NCBI RefSeq assembly: GCF_029836165.1 | Contig: NZ_JAOEBG010000003.1 | Location: forward strand, 186,001 to 250,000 | Source: Pseudomonas sp. GD04091 | GTDB taxonomy: Bacteria; Pseudomonadota; Gammaproteobacteria; Pseudomonadales; Pseudomonadaceae | Direction: 5' to 3' | DNA length: 64,000 nucleotides | Part shown: positions 1 through 10,173 of the stretch, in pieces | Layout: every line of letters begins with the position of its first letter | How positions within the stretch are numbered: the first letter of the stretch is position 1 | Translations under genes and position numbers: made by a program | The notes under the pieces: generated by a model | The model's database searches: none | Told to the model about the DNA's origin: nothing | Seen by the model: only the letters and a program-made list of their open reading frames with translations

Positions 1-2
1 GG

Positions 3-1874
3 GATGATGGCGACCGGCTCGTCGTTGAGCGCAATGTGGACGCCAGTGCCAGGGAATACCAGTACGACGGCCAGGACAACCTCACCCACGTGACGTTCAT
101 CCCCACGCCCGGCAGCCAGGACACGCCCATCCTCCATCACATGACCTATGACCTCGGTGGACGCCTGTTAGCCCGGCATACCCCTTCGGGCCGCACCGAC
201 TATCGCCATGATCCGCTGGACCAGCTACTGGCCATACGCTTCACCGACGTTCAGGGCCACAGCGAACAACTGGACTTCACCTACGATGCCCTCGGCCAGC
301 TGCGCGAAGAACGTGGTCCGAACGGCACGCTGCAGCATCTCTACGATCCGCTGGGCAATGTCGAGCGCACACGCCTGGCCGATGGGCGCTGGCTCAATCG
401 CCTTTACTACGGCAGCGGCCATCTGCACCAGCTCAATCTGGATGGCCGGGTGGTCTGTGACTTCCAGCGCGACCGCCTGCACCGTGAAACCCTGCGTACC
501 CAGGGACAGCTGAGTACTCGCAGCCTGTATGACCGCAGCGGGCGCCTCAGGGCTCGACTTCGTCATCCCGGTACATTGCCCGAAAACCTGCCGGCCGAAG
601 CGCAGCAGCGCTTCGAAATGGATGATGCGGACAACCTGAGCAGCCGTCATGTGCAACGCCCCGGGACGCAGTACCTGCAGACACTGCAGCATGACCGGAC
701 CGGCCGCATCCGTGCACGGCAGGACAGCCCGACGGGCCAGCGTGAAACGTTCGCCTATGATGCCGCCGCCAACCTTCTTGACCCATCCCTTGCTGGCGTC
801 GGCCTGGTTCGACACAACCGGCTGATCACCTACGAGGACAAACGCTACCGCTATGACGGCTTTGGCCGCCTGGTGGAGAAACGCAGCCGCAGGCGAGGCA
901 CGCAGTTGTTCGAATACGATGCCGATCACCGATTGGTCCGAATCCACAACCTGCAGCCCGGACGCGAGCGAATCGTCGAGATGCGTTACGACCCACTGGG
1001 GCGTCGTACCGCAAAGCAGGTCTCGACAGCTGATGGGCAGGTCCTGTGCAGCACACGCTTCAGCTGGGACGGGCTGCGATTGCTGACGGAGCAGCGCAAT
1101 AGCCTGCACACACTGTACCTGTACGGGGACGACGAGCATGAGCCGTTGGCCCGGGTGGACGGCCAGGGGCCGAGCCAGCAGCTGAGCTATTACCACAACG
1201 ACCTCATCGGCATGCCCGAGGAGCTGACCGACGAACAAGGGGAGTCGCTGTGGACCGCGCGCCACCTGACCTGGGGGGGGACCTGGCAGGAACAACGGGT
1301 GGGCAGCCTGCTGGAGGAGCAGAACCTGCGGTACCAGGGGCAGTACCTGGATCGCGAAACGGGCTTGCACTACAACCTGTTCCGTTTCTACGATCCCGAT
1401 GTCGGTCGTTTCACCCAACCCGACCCCATCGGCCTGGCAGGTGGGCTCAATCTCTACCAATATGCGCCAACCCCTTTCACGTGGATCGACCCCTGGGGGT
1501 TGCTCAAGGAAGGTGAAACCGCCGGCTACGGCGCCAAGGCGCATCGCGGTGACGGGCTCGAAGCCCATGAACTGATGCGCAACAAGTACCTTCAGGACAT
1601 CGGCCTGGCGCCGAAGAAACGGCGCATGCGAGGCAACCCCTCCATCGCCCTGAGCCCGAAGAACCATGACGCGGTTCACCTGGAAGAAAACCGCCTGCGC
1701 AAGCAGCTTGGCCTCAAGCCCAACCAGATGCTCAAGAGCGGCAGGGCAGAAATCCGGCTGATGTCGCAAGCCATCTACAACTCGCTGGTGGTCAAAGGCA
1801 AGATCACCCAGCAACAGCTCAGAACAGCGCGGCGCTCCGCCATCAAGTTCGCCAAAAGCAAAGGGTGCTATTGA
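3..1874 (+). CDS. RHS repeat polymorphic toxin, 3' part, with C-terminal nuclease-like tail
   Basis: The reading frame is open from the left edge, so the gene is 5'-truncated by the window; the first possible start (GTG at 36) lies inside RHS sequence and is not the real start. About 623 residues are visible. They carry successive YD repeats (YDALGQL, YDPLGN, YDGFGRL, YDPLGRR), then the conserved RHS core end (RFYDPDVGRFTQPDPIGL ... DPWGL, ending near 1502). Known RHS proteins form a shell around a cleaved C-terminal toxin. The last about 123 residues are the variable tail. It has a His-Glu (EAHELMRNKYL), an Asn-Pro-Ser and a spaced His pair (NHDAVH), a pattern resembling His-Me-finger (HNH/EndoVII-like) nucleases, and a Lys/Arg-rich end. 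The nuclease call is inference; the RHS call is firm. The next gene starts 2 nt after the stop and is probably its immunity gene. Confidence 0.9.
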   Translation, partial: DDGDRLVVERNVDASAREYQYDGQDNLTHVTFIPTPGSQDTPILHHMTYDLGGRLLARHTPSGRTDYRHDPLDQLLAIRFTDVQGHSEQLDFTYDALGQLREERGPNGTLQHLYDPLGNVERTRLADGRWLNRLYYGSGHLHQLNLDGRVVCDFQRDRLHRETLRTQGQLSTRSLYDRSGRLRARLRHPGTLPENLPAEAQQRFEMDDADNLSSRHVQRPGTQYLQTLQHDRTGRIRARQDSPTGQRETFAYDAAANLLDPSLAGVGLVRHNRLITYEDKRYRYDGFGRLVEKRSRRRGTQLFEYDADHRLVRIHNLQPGRERIVEMRYDPLGRRTAKQVSTADGQVLCSTRFSWDGLRLLTEQRNSLHTLYLYGDDEHEPLARVDGQGPSQQLSYYHNDLIGMPEELTDEQGESLWTARHLTWGGTWQEQRVGSLLEEQNLRYQGQYLDRETGLHYNLFRFYDPDVGRFTQPDPIGLAGGLNLYQYAPTPFTWIDPWGLLKEGETAGYGAKAHRGDGLEAHELMRNKYLQDIGLAPKKRRMRGNPSIALSPKNHDAVHLEENRLRKQLGLKPNQMLKSGRAEIRLMSQAIYNSLVVKGKITQQQLRTARRSAIKFAKSKGCY

Positions 1875-1876
1875 CC

Positions 1877-2542
1877 ATGAACTCGCAAAAGATCGTGCTT
1901 TCCGACCAGGATCACGGGCTCGGCCAGATCGGCGGCAGCGCCCGCCTCAACGATATCTCGCTGTGGCCGTCGAGCCCGGACACGGGTGAGCCGATGACCC
2001 CGCTGGTGACGTTGACCGAACAGTTCCTGCCCGTCACCTTCGTTCCGCCCGGCATGGCGATCACGGTGTTCATCACTGCGCGTCAGCATGATGGCGGCTT
2101 CAGTCGATCCACCCAGCGTCACTACACCGTCAACCAGCAGAGTGAGCTCGACGAGAAACGCGCCAACGGCTTTACCCGAGTCATCCTGCACGCACTGGCC
2201 GACCAGCCGATCGCCCCGCCCGCCACCGCCCTTTTGCTGGACCGTGCCTACATCCAGTTCGAACCGTTCAGCGACGAGGAAGAGGAACAGGAACTGGAAG
2301 ACGAGGACAACGGCATCGACCTGAGCAAGCCCGTCGGCCGGCCTTGCTGGCTGCAGGACCCGATCTACGAACCCCAGCGCTTTCTGTTCCTGATGCAACT
2401 GCTCGACAGCGATGTGGCCGCCGCCAGCCCGCACCACGAGGGATTGTTCTCGGACGGAATCGGCTACCTGTATGTCGACAGACAAGCACGGCGCGGCAAG
2501 CAAGGCGATGAAGCCGGCTTCTTCTTCATCCAGTTCACCTGA
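1877..2542 (+). CDS. probable immunity protein to the RHS tail (DUF1963/YwqG-like)
   Basis: A 221-residue acidic protein. ATG 1877 is preferred over an upstream in-frame GTG at 1865 because the GTG lies inside the toxin gene and a purine-rich AAAGGG sits about 11 nt before the ATG. The N-terminal GGSARLNDISLWP segment and the C-terminal GYLYVD ... FFFIQF segment resemble the start and end of DUF1963/YwqG-type proteins, a fold used by some immunity proteins. Residues 132-144 form a run of Asp/Glu (SDEEEEQELEDED), which would suit binding a basic nuclease tail. Its position 2 nt after an RHS toxin gene is the classic place for an immunity gene. Family assignment is moderate and partner assignment is inferred from position. 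Confidence 0.6.
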   Translation: MNSQKIVLSDQDHGLGQIGGSARLNDISLWPSSPDTGEPMTPLVTLTEQFLPVTFVPPGMAITVFITARQHDGGFSRSTQRHYTVNQQSELDEKRANGFTRVILHALADQPIAPPATALLLDRAYIQFEPFSDEEEEQELEDEDNGIDLSKPVGRPCWLQDPIYEPQRFLFLMQLLDSDVAAASPHHEGLFSDGIGYLYVDRQARRGKQGDEAGFFFIQFT

Positions 2543-2695
2543 ATGGATACCGGGGCCTGGGCCCCGGTCAAAGCTGGCGATGTGAACCACCCCAGGCAAC
2601 TCCGCTTCGAGTAACAGTCTTTTACCAAAACCCCTGGTTTTCCCCGCACGGGCTTTGCCTATCCTAGGCCGGGTCATCCCGCCTGCGATGGACCC

Positions 2696-4366
2696 ATGAA
2701 AGACTCCCTCCCCAGCCGCTATGCCTGCCTGCTCCTGTGCCTGATCTTCACGCTCGCCAGCGTACCCTTGCTACTCGAGCACACCTGGCTCTGGCCCTTC
2801 ACCCTCATCACCGCCCTGCTCAGCCTGGTCGGCCTCAACGACCTGCGCCAACGCCACCACGCCGTGCGACGCAACTACCCGATCCTGGGCAACATCCGCT
2901 ACCTGATCGAGACCATCCGCCCGGAGATCCGCCAGTACCTGATCGAAGGCGACGACGACAAGCTGCCGTTCTCCCGCGCCCAGCGGTCGCTGGTCTATGC
3001 CCGGGCCAAGAACGAGAGCGCCGAGAAGGCCTTCGGCACGCTCAACGACGCCTACAAGCCCGGCTTCGAGTTCATCAGCCATTCCATGCTGCCCGTGGCG
3101 ACGCCTGACCCGGCTTCGTTCCGGATCCGCATCGGCGGGCCGCAATGCAGCCAGCCGTATTCGGCCTCGATCTTCAACATCTCGGCCATGAGCTTCGGCG
3201 CCCTCAGCGCCAACGCCATCGCCGCGCTGAACAAGGGCGCGCGTCTGGGCCGCTTCGCCCATGACACCGGCGAGGGCAGCATCAGTCCGTACCACCGCGA
3301 GCATGGCGGCGACCTGATCTGGGAAATCGGCAGCGGTTACTTTGGCTGCCGTGGCGAGGACGGGCGCTTCGACCCCGAACGCTTCGCCACGCAGGCCGCC
3401 GATGCTCAGGTGAAGATGATCGAAATCAAGCTCAGCCAAGGCGCCAAACCCGGGCATGGCGGCATCCTGCCCGGCCACAAGGTCAGCGCCGAGATCGCCG
3501 CCACCCGTGGCGTGAGTGAAGGCGAGGACTGCATCTCGCCAGCCGCCCACAGCGCCTTCCACACCCCGCGGGAGTTGCTGCAGTTCGTCGCCCGGCTGCG
3601 CGAGCTGTCCGGCGGCAAGCCGGTGGGCTTCAAGTTCTGCCTGGGTCACCCCTGGGAGTTCATGGGCATCGCCAAGGCCATGCTGGCCACGGGGATCACC
3701 CCGGACTTCATCGTCGTCGATGGCAAGGAGGGCGGCACTGGCGCGGCGCCCCGGGAGTTCTCCGACAACATGGGCGTGCCCCTGCGCGACGGGCTGATGT
3801 TCGTGCACAACACCCTGGTGGGCCTGAACCTGCGCGAACGCGTGCGCATCGGCGCCGCCGGCAAGCTGGTCAGCGCCTTCGACATCGCCAGCGTGCTGGC
3901 CATCGGCGCCGACTGGGTCAACTCGGCGCGGGGCTTCATGTTCGCCATCGGCTGCATTCAGTCGCAGAGCTGCCACACCAACAAGTGCCCGACCGGCGTG
4001 GCCACCCAGGATCCGCTGCGCCAGCGGGCGCTGGTGGTGCCAGAGAAGGCCGAGCGGGTGGCGAGCTTCCACCGCAACACCCTGCATGCCCTGGCCGAAA
4101 TGCTCGCCGCCGCCGGCCTGGACCACCCCAGCGAGCTCAAGCCCAAGCACCTGGCCCGGCGCATCAGCCCCAGCGAGATCGGCTTGTTCTCGCAGCTGCA
4201 TACCTTCCTCAAGCCGGGCGAACTGCTCAGTGGCGCGATCGGCAGCGAGTTCTATGCGCGGATGTGGCGGATGGCGCGCAGTGACAGCTTTGCGCCGGAA
4301 ACGGGGAACATGGAAGCTGCGCCAGCGACGGTCGCCGGGCGCCGCAAAGAAACAACCCCGGCATAG
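2696..4366 (+). CDS. FMN-binding glutamate synthase family protein
   Basis: 556 residues. Two hydrophobic segments (about 8-27 and 30-48) predict an N-terminal membrane anchor. The rest matches the central FMN-binding (beta/alpha)8 domain of glutamate synthase: SFGALSANAIAALNKGA, HDTGEGSISPYH, an IKLSQGAKPGHGG segment and VVDGKEGGTGAAP. C420, C426 and C431 form the C-x5-C-x4-C pattern that holds the 3Fe-4S cluster in GltB. It lacks the glutaminase domain and the C-terminal beta-helix of full GltB, so it is one of the short GltB2-like proteins of unknown substrate. A hairpin spanning the stop codon has its T-rich side on the opposite strand and belongs to the convergent porin gene. Confidence 0.85.
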   Translation: MKDSLPSRYACLLLCLIFTLASVPLLLEHTWLWPFTLITALLSLVGLNDLRQRHHAVRRNYPILGNIRYLIETIRPEIRQYLIEGDDDKLPFSRAQRSLVYARAKNESAEKAFGTLNDAYKPGFEFISHSMLPVATPDPASFRIRIGGPQCSQPYSASIFNISAMSFGALSANAIAALNKGARLGRFAHDTGEGSISPYHREHGGDLIWEIGSGYFGCRGEDGRFDPERFATQAADAQVKMIEIKLSQGAKPGHGGILPGHKVSAEIAATRGVSEGEDCISPAAHSAFHTPRELLQFVARLRELSGGKPVGFKFCLGHPWEFMGIAKAMLATGITPDFIVVDGKEGGTGAAPREFSDNMGVPLRDGLMFVHNTLVGLNLRERVRIGAAGKLVSAFDIASVLAIGADWVNSARGFMFAIGCIQSQSCHTNKCPTGVATQDPLRQRALVVPEKAERVASFHRNTLHALAEMLAAAGLDHPSELKPKHLARRISPSEIGLFSQLHTFLKPGELLSGAIGSEFYARMWRMARSDSFAPETGNMEAAPATVAGRRKETTPA

Positions 4367-4373
4367 GCCGGGG
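4347..4373 (-). terminator. Rho-independent terminator of the OprD-family porin gene
   Basis: Perfect 7-bp stem CCCCGGC/GCCGGGG (4356-4362 and 4367-4373) with a 4-nt loop. On the minus strand it is followed by TTGTTTCTTT, so it terminates the minus-strand porin gene; the loop overlaps the plus-strand stop codon of the neighbour. Confidence 0.7.
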
Positions 4374-4396
4374 CTGCGGGTGACGCGGGATCAGGA

Positions 4397-5716
4397 TCAG
4401 AAGATGCTGATCGGGTACTCGACGAATACGCGAACTTCGTTGCCGTCGTCGTTGTAGCCGTTCTGCTGGACCGCGTTGTTGGTACGCAGGAACGAGCCAC
4501 GCAGCTTGACCGACAGGTCCTTGGCCGGGCCTTCCTGAACCACGTAGCGAACCTGGCTGAAGATCTCGCGCTCTTTGCCCTCACCGAAGCCTTGCGGGTT
4601 CTTCGCGTTGCGGGTGTTGATGTTGTCACCCACCACGTAGGCCAGCTTGTAGGTCAGGCCCGGTACACCGAAGGCGCCGAAGTCCAGGCCGTAGCCCAGC
4701 TGCCAGGAGCGTTCGTCCTCGGCGTTGAAGTCGGACCAGTAGGAGTTGGCCAGGTAGATGGTCGAACCACCGTCACCCACGCCACCATCGTTCTGGTACC
4801 AGCCGTAGTTGTAGCCGGTGCTGCCGGTGCTGCGCTGGTGCGCCAGGGTGAACGAGTGCGGGCCATAGGCGTAGGTGGCCGCCAGGCTCCAGATGGTGTT
4901 GGAGTCACCGTTGAGCTTGGCCGCACGCACGTACTTGCTGTCGATGTCCGACTTGTAGCCGTTGAAGTCCAGGGTCAGGGACTGGTCGCTGGCGATCGGG
5001 AAGACGTAGTTCAGGCCCAGGTAGTGCTTCTTCATCACGTCTTCGTTGTCGGCGGTGTACAGCGACGCGGTGAAGTTGTCGGTGAACTTGTAGCTGCCGC
5101 CGAGCACGTTGATCGACTTCAGGCCACCGCCATCACGACGTTCGGCACTCTTGCGCGCTTCCTGGGTGAAGCGGCCGGCGTTGATTTCCAGGCCCTTGAT
5201 CTCCTTGGAGGTGATCATGGTGCCGGTGAAGCTTTCCGGCAGCAGACGTGCGTCGTCGTACTGCAGGACCGGCAGGGCCGGCATCTGGTCACCGTACTTG
5301 AGCACAGTGTTGGAGATACGGAACTTCACGGCCGCGCCGCCACGTGCGATGTCGTGCTCGGAGCTGCTCTGTTCGTCGGCATCGACGGTGTTGTGCCGCT
5401 TGAAGAAGTCGATACCACCGCCGCCGTTACGGCCCTTGCCGCCATCCAGGCGCACGGCGTACAGGCCGAAGGCGTCGACGCCCACGCCGACGGTGCCCTG
5501 GGTGAAGCCGGAGGAGAAGTTGGCGATGACGCCCTGGCCCCATTGGGACTGGTCGTTGGTGTGGTGCTTCTTGTCACGGTTGATGAACGCATTGCGCAGC
5601 AGGACGTTGGCGTGGCTGTCCTCGATGAAGCCTTTGCTTTCAGCCTGCTCATTGGCCTGTGCCTGGGTCGCGGCGATCATCGCCAAGGCGACCAGGCTGA
5701 TCCTGGTTTTCAACAT
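4397..5716 (-). CDS. OprD-family outer-membrane porin (OprE/OprQ-like)
   Basis: 439 residues with a signal peptide ending at about residue 21 (AMIAATQAQA-NE). The mature start (SKGFIEDSHANVLLRNAFINRD) and the end (EVRVFVEYPISIF, terminating in Phe) are typical of OprD-type 18-strand barrels for amino acids, carboxylates and other small solutes. The length fits the family (about 420-450). The closest members I recognise are OprE/OprQ types, but the substrate cannot be read from sequence. A good sigma-70-type promoter lies about 165 nt upstream and a terminator follows directly. The siderophore receptor is divergent across a 541-bp spacer. Confidence 0.9.
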   Translation of the reverse strand: MLKTRISLVALAMIAATQAQANEQAESKGFIEDSHANVLLRNAFINRDKKHHTNDQSQWGQGVIANFSSGFTQGTVGVGVDAFGLYAVRLDGGKGRNGGGGIDFFKRHNTVDADEQSSSEHDIARGGAAVKFRISNTVLKYGDQMPALPVLQYDDARLLPESFTGTMITSKEIKGLEINAGRFTQEARKSAERRDGGGLKSINVLGGSYKFTDNFTASLYTADNEDVMKKHYLGLNYVFPIASDQSLTLDFNGYKSDIDSKYVRAAKLNGDSNTIWSLAATYAYGPHSFTLAHQRSTGSTGYNYGWYQNDGGVGDGGSTIYLANSYWSDFNAEDERSWQLGYGLDFGAFGVPGLTYKLAYVVGDNINTRNAKNPQGFGEGKEREIFSQVRYVVQEGPAKDLSVKLRGSFLRTNNAVQQNGYNDDGNEVRVFVEYPISIF

Positions 5717-5885
5717 GTTATTTTCCTTATTTCGTAATCAAAAACGCTCTGCATTCGAACGCCCTGAACCAACGCCCCTTCGTAGGTTCGACGCTATGCG
5801 GATCCAAGCCGAAAGGCCCGCAGGTGCTCTGCAGCGGACCTTGCAGCCGCATGGCCAGGTTATGGCCAGCAGGCGTAGACGCCGA

Positions 5886-5915
5886 ATCCTAGCCCTGCCT
5901 GCTCATACATGTCAA
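5886..5915 (-). promoter_or_regulatory. predicted sigma-70 promoter of the OprD-family porin
   Basis: On the minus strand a consensus -35 TTGACA (5910-5915) and a -10 TAGGAT (5886-5891) are 18 nt apart. Transcription would begin near 5879, giving a 5' leader of about 160 nt before the ATG at 5716. Confidence 0.55.
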
Positions 5916-6200
5916 AAAATCGTGAAATGCAGGTTGATATAACCAAAAACGAGGTCCGTGCTGGTGCATTTCCATGCATATCTGCCCTGCGTCAGCGCAA
6001 ATTTGTCTCTTTTGTGGAAAGCAGGCGACAAACGTAAAACTGTCATGTCGATCCGCTCTGCATCACCAGCAATGTCGTGGGAACGGACGCCTGCAACAGC
6101 ACTCGATCGGAACCGTCATCATCGAGAAAAGCATCCAAACGGATAGCAACATCTTGAAACAAATGTAAAGAGAACCATTTACAAATAGGCGAGCAACAGC

Positions 6201-6222
6201 AAATAGCAAGCATTACCATTCG
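6201..6222 (+). promoter_or_regulatory. degenerate Fur-box-like sequence upstream of siderophore receptor
   Basis: The segment AATAGCAAGCATTACCATT contains a good right half (complement GGTAATG versus consensus GATAATG) and a poor left half. It lies 36-57 nt before the receptor ATG, where Fur usually acts on iron-uptake genes. The call leans on the function of the downstream gene. Confidence 0.3.
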
Positions 6223-6257
6223 CGCCCAATTTCTCACTCCTTTACCGGACGCTTCTG

Positions 6258-8348
<2,091 letters not shown>

Positions 8349-8397
8349 GGGCCAGTAGCGCGATTGGCTTGCTCGGGACTCCTCAATCTGGCGCGAT

Positions 8398-8446
8398 CCC
8401 TGTAGGAGCGGCTTTAGCCGCGAACACCGGCATAGCCGGTGCCAAG
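8398..8446. repeat. REP element, single copy with double hairpin
   Basis: Contains TGTAGGAGCGGCTTTAGCCG, the typical P. putida REP head and stem (GCGGCT-TT-AGCCGC), followed by a second hairpin CACCGGC-ATA-GCCGGTG. It sits between the 3' end of the receptor gene and the shared terminator. Confidence 0.75.
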
Positions 8447-8485
8447 CACCGCGTTGCCTGCAGCAAGCCCTGAACGCCAAACGAA

Positions 8486-8515
8486 AACGCCACCGCGAAA
8501 GCGGTGGCGTTCTTC
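8486..8515. terminator. bidirectional Rho-independent terminator
   Basis: Perfect 11-bp stem AACGCCACCGC/GCGGTGGCGTT (8486-8496 and 8501-8511) with a GAAA loop. It is followed by TCTTCGTT on the plus strand and TTCGTTTGG on the minus strand, so it can serve both convergent genes. Confidence 0.75.
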
Positions 8516-8537
8516 GTTGCGACAGGATCCTTCCCGG

Positions 8538-8735
8538 TCAGTGCCAGACAGCCAGCAGAGCCTCAAGCTCGGCATCACTGATCAGCCCCTGAGGGTATCG
8601 CCCGTCCAGCAGACGTCGTGGGTCGGTCTTCCTGACCCGGTTGCTTCCATGGTGTTTCAACCACTGCGCCAAGACCTTGAGCGATTCGTGATTCACTGCC
8701 GATGGGGGCAAAGCCGACTCACTTGCTGCATTCAT
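8538..8735 (-). CDS. small hypothetical protein
   Basis: 65 residues from ATG 8735 (a GTG at 8747 would add four). The sequence has no domain I recognise. It looks like a real protein rather than a shadow: it has a balanced composition with SDAELEALLAVWH at the C-terminus, a GGGAG-like site about 12 nt upstream of the ATG, no overlap with another gene, and a terminator directly after the stop. It is predicted soluble and mostly helical. Confidence 0.5.
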   Translation of the reverse strand: MNAASESALPPSAVNHESLKVLAQWLKHHGSNRVRKTDPRRLLDGRYPQGLISDAELEALLAVWH

Positions 8736-8880
8736 TTCAACACGCACTCCCTAGGCCCGTGAGCGGCTAACTTACGTAAGGTTTGTTACAGAACGGCGTA
8801 ACGCTATCCCTCTGAAACACAATGGAAAAACAATACAAGAGCTGTGCCATGGCGCCCCACCGACCGTCGCCCGCAAACAA

Positions 8881-8906
8881 AAAGGCCCGTCATGCGACGG
8901 GCCTTC
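8881..8906 (-). terminator. Rho-independent terminator of aguA
   Basis: Perfect 10-bp stem AAGGCCCGTC/GACGGGCCTT (8882-8891 and 8896-8905) with loop ATGC. On the minus strand it is followed by TTTTTGTTTG, 16 nt after the aguA stop. Confidence 0.8.
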
Positions 8907-8921
8907 TCGGTGACGGGCGGA

Positions 8922-10028
8922 TCAGCGCTTGACCGGCGCCGGCTGCTGCTGGGTCAGGCAGTGGATGTTGCCACCGCCGAGCAACAGCTCGCGGCCAGGG
9001 ATCATCACCACTTCATGGTCCGGGAAGACCTTGGCCAGGATCGCTCTGGCCTGGGCATCGGCGGGGTCGTCGAAGCTCGGAGCGATGATGCCGCCATTGA
9101 CGATCAGGAAGTTCACATAGGAGCCGGCCAGGCGCACCGACGGGTCACGCTCCTGGCTGCCGGCCACGTGATCGACGCCGGCGCACTCTTCTTGCGTGGC
9201 GAACAGCGGGCCGGGGATCGGCATCTTGTGCACCACGAACTCGCGGCCCTTGGCGTCGCGGGTATTCTTCAGCACCTCGTACGCGGCGTGGCAGCGTGAG
9301 TAATTGGGGTCTTGGGGATCATCGGTCCAGGCCAGTAACACTTCGCCCGGGCTGACGTAACAGCAGAAGTTGTCGACGTGGCCATCGGTCTCGTCGTTGA
9401 ACAGGCCATCCGGCAGCCAGACGATGGTCTCGACCGCCAGATGCTCGCGCAGGATCTCTTCGATCTGCTCGCGGTTCAGGTGCGGGTTGCGGTTGCGGTT
9501 GAGCAGGCACTCTTCGGTGGTGATCAGGGTGCCTTCGCCATCGACGTGGATCGAACCGCCCTCGAGCACGAAACCTTCGGTGTGGTAACGCTGCACGCGC
9601 TCCATTTCCATGACCTTGGCGGCCAGTTCCTCGTCACGGTTCCACGGTGCGTAGAGGCCGCCATCGAAGCCGCCCCAGGCGTTGAAGCCCCAGTCCACGC
9701 CCCGCACTTCGCCATGGTCGTTGACGACGAAGGTCGGGCCGGTGTCACGCACCCAGGCGTCGTCGTTGCTGATCTCGACCACGCGGATGTTCGGCAGGTC
9801 GAGCTGGCGACGGGCATTCTCGTACTGGCCGGCGGACACCGCCACGGTCACCGGCTCGAAACGGGCGATGGCCTTGGCCAGGGTCACGTGCGCGGCCTGG
9901 GCCGGCTTGCCGCCCAGGCGCCAGTTGTCCGGACGCTCGGGCCAGACCATCCACACCTGGGTCTGCGGGGCCCACTCGGCGGGCATGTGGAAGCCGTCGG
10001 CGCGGGGAGTCGAGTTGAGGGTTTTCAT
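8922..10028 (-). CDS. aguA: agmatine deiminase
   Basis: 368 residues, the usual length. The enzyme hydrolyses agmatine to N-carbamoylputrescine and ammonia on the arginine-decarboxylase route to putrescine. Diagnostic features are the N-terminal [22 protein letters not shown], the [13 protein letters not shown] substrate segment, [14 protein letters not shown], the [12 protein letters not shown] motif, and [13 protein letters not shown] with catalytic Cys357. The usual partner aguB (N-carbamoylputrescine amidase) is not adjacent. The upstream gene on the same strand is the large aminotransferase fusion, separated by 145 nt holding two matching palindromes. The gene ends in its own terminator. 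Confidence 0.95.
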   Translation of the reverse strand: MKTLNSTPRADGFHMPAEWAPQTQVWMVWPERPDNWRLGGKPAQAAHVTLAKAIARFEPVTVAVSAGQYENARRQLDLPNIRVVEISNDDAWVRDTGPTFVVNDHGEVRGVDWGFNAWGGFDGGLYAPWNRDEELAAKVMEMERVQRYHTEGFVLEGGSIHVDGEGTLITTEECLLNRNRNPHLNREQIEEILREHLAVETIVWLPDGLFNDETDGHVDNFCCYVSPGEVLLAWTDDPQDPNYSRCHAAYEVLKNTRDAKGREFVVHKMPIPGPLFATQEECAGVDHVAGSQERDPSVRLAGSYVNFLIVNGGIIAPSFDDPADAQARAILAKVFPDHEVVMIPGRELLLGGGNIHCLTQQQPAPVKR

Positions 10029-10095
10029 CGATGACCTCTAGATGGCAACTGTCGGAGGGCCAGGGGCCCGCTGCTGTATGGCGAACATTTATATA

Positions 10096-10108
10096 CGATA
10101 AATATCGA
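10096..10108. promoter_or_regulatory. candidate operator 1 upstream of aguA
   Basis: CGATAAATATCGA has inverted arms CGATA/TATCG. It lies 68-80 nt upstream of the aguA ATG and is matched by a near-identical site exactly 63 bp away, about six helical turns. The regulator is unknown. Confidence 0.4.
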
Positions 10109-10158
10109 CTTTCAAAGGCAACACACAGACCGATTTCGCATAACCAACAAAATCAAAC

Positions 10159-10171
10159 CGATAAAAATCGA
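10159..10171. promoter_or_regulatory. candidate operator 2 upstream of aguA
   Basis: CGATAAAAATCGA differs at one position from the site at 10096. It lies 2 nt past the stop of the aminotransferase fusion gene, so the pair spans the whole spacer between the two minus-strand genes. Confidence 0.4.
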
Positions 10172-10173
10172 CA

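Larger units (their letters stand above)
5717..6257. other. 541-bp divergent intergenic region (porin / siderophore receptor)
   Basis: No convincing gene. It holds the porin promoter (5886-5915), a long AT-richer stretch at 5905-6220 whose composition differs from the genes, and a degenerate Fur-like site just before the receptor gene. Short ORFs here lack ribosome binding sites and have unusual composition. Confidence 0.6.

Noticed and set aside
225-1814. 529-codon open frame opposite the RHS gene
   Set aside because: Antisense to clear YD repeats; no domain and no start context.
2549-2568. Hairpin ACCGGGGC/GCCCCGGT after the immunity gene as a terminator
   Set aside because: The stem is real, but there is no U-tract on either strand, so I do not call it a terminator.
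5958-6168. Two short open frames of 62 and 64 codons in the porin-receptor spacer
   Set aside because: They overlap each other in different frames, lack ribosome binding sites and lie in the AT-richer regulatory spacer.
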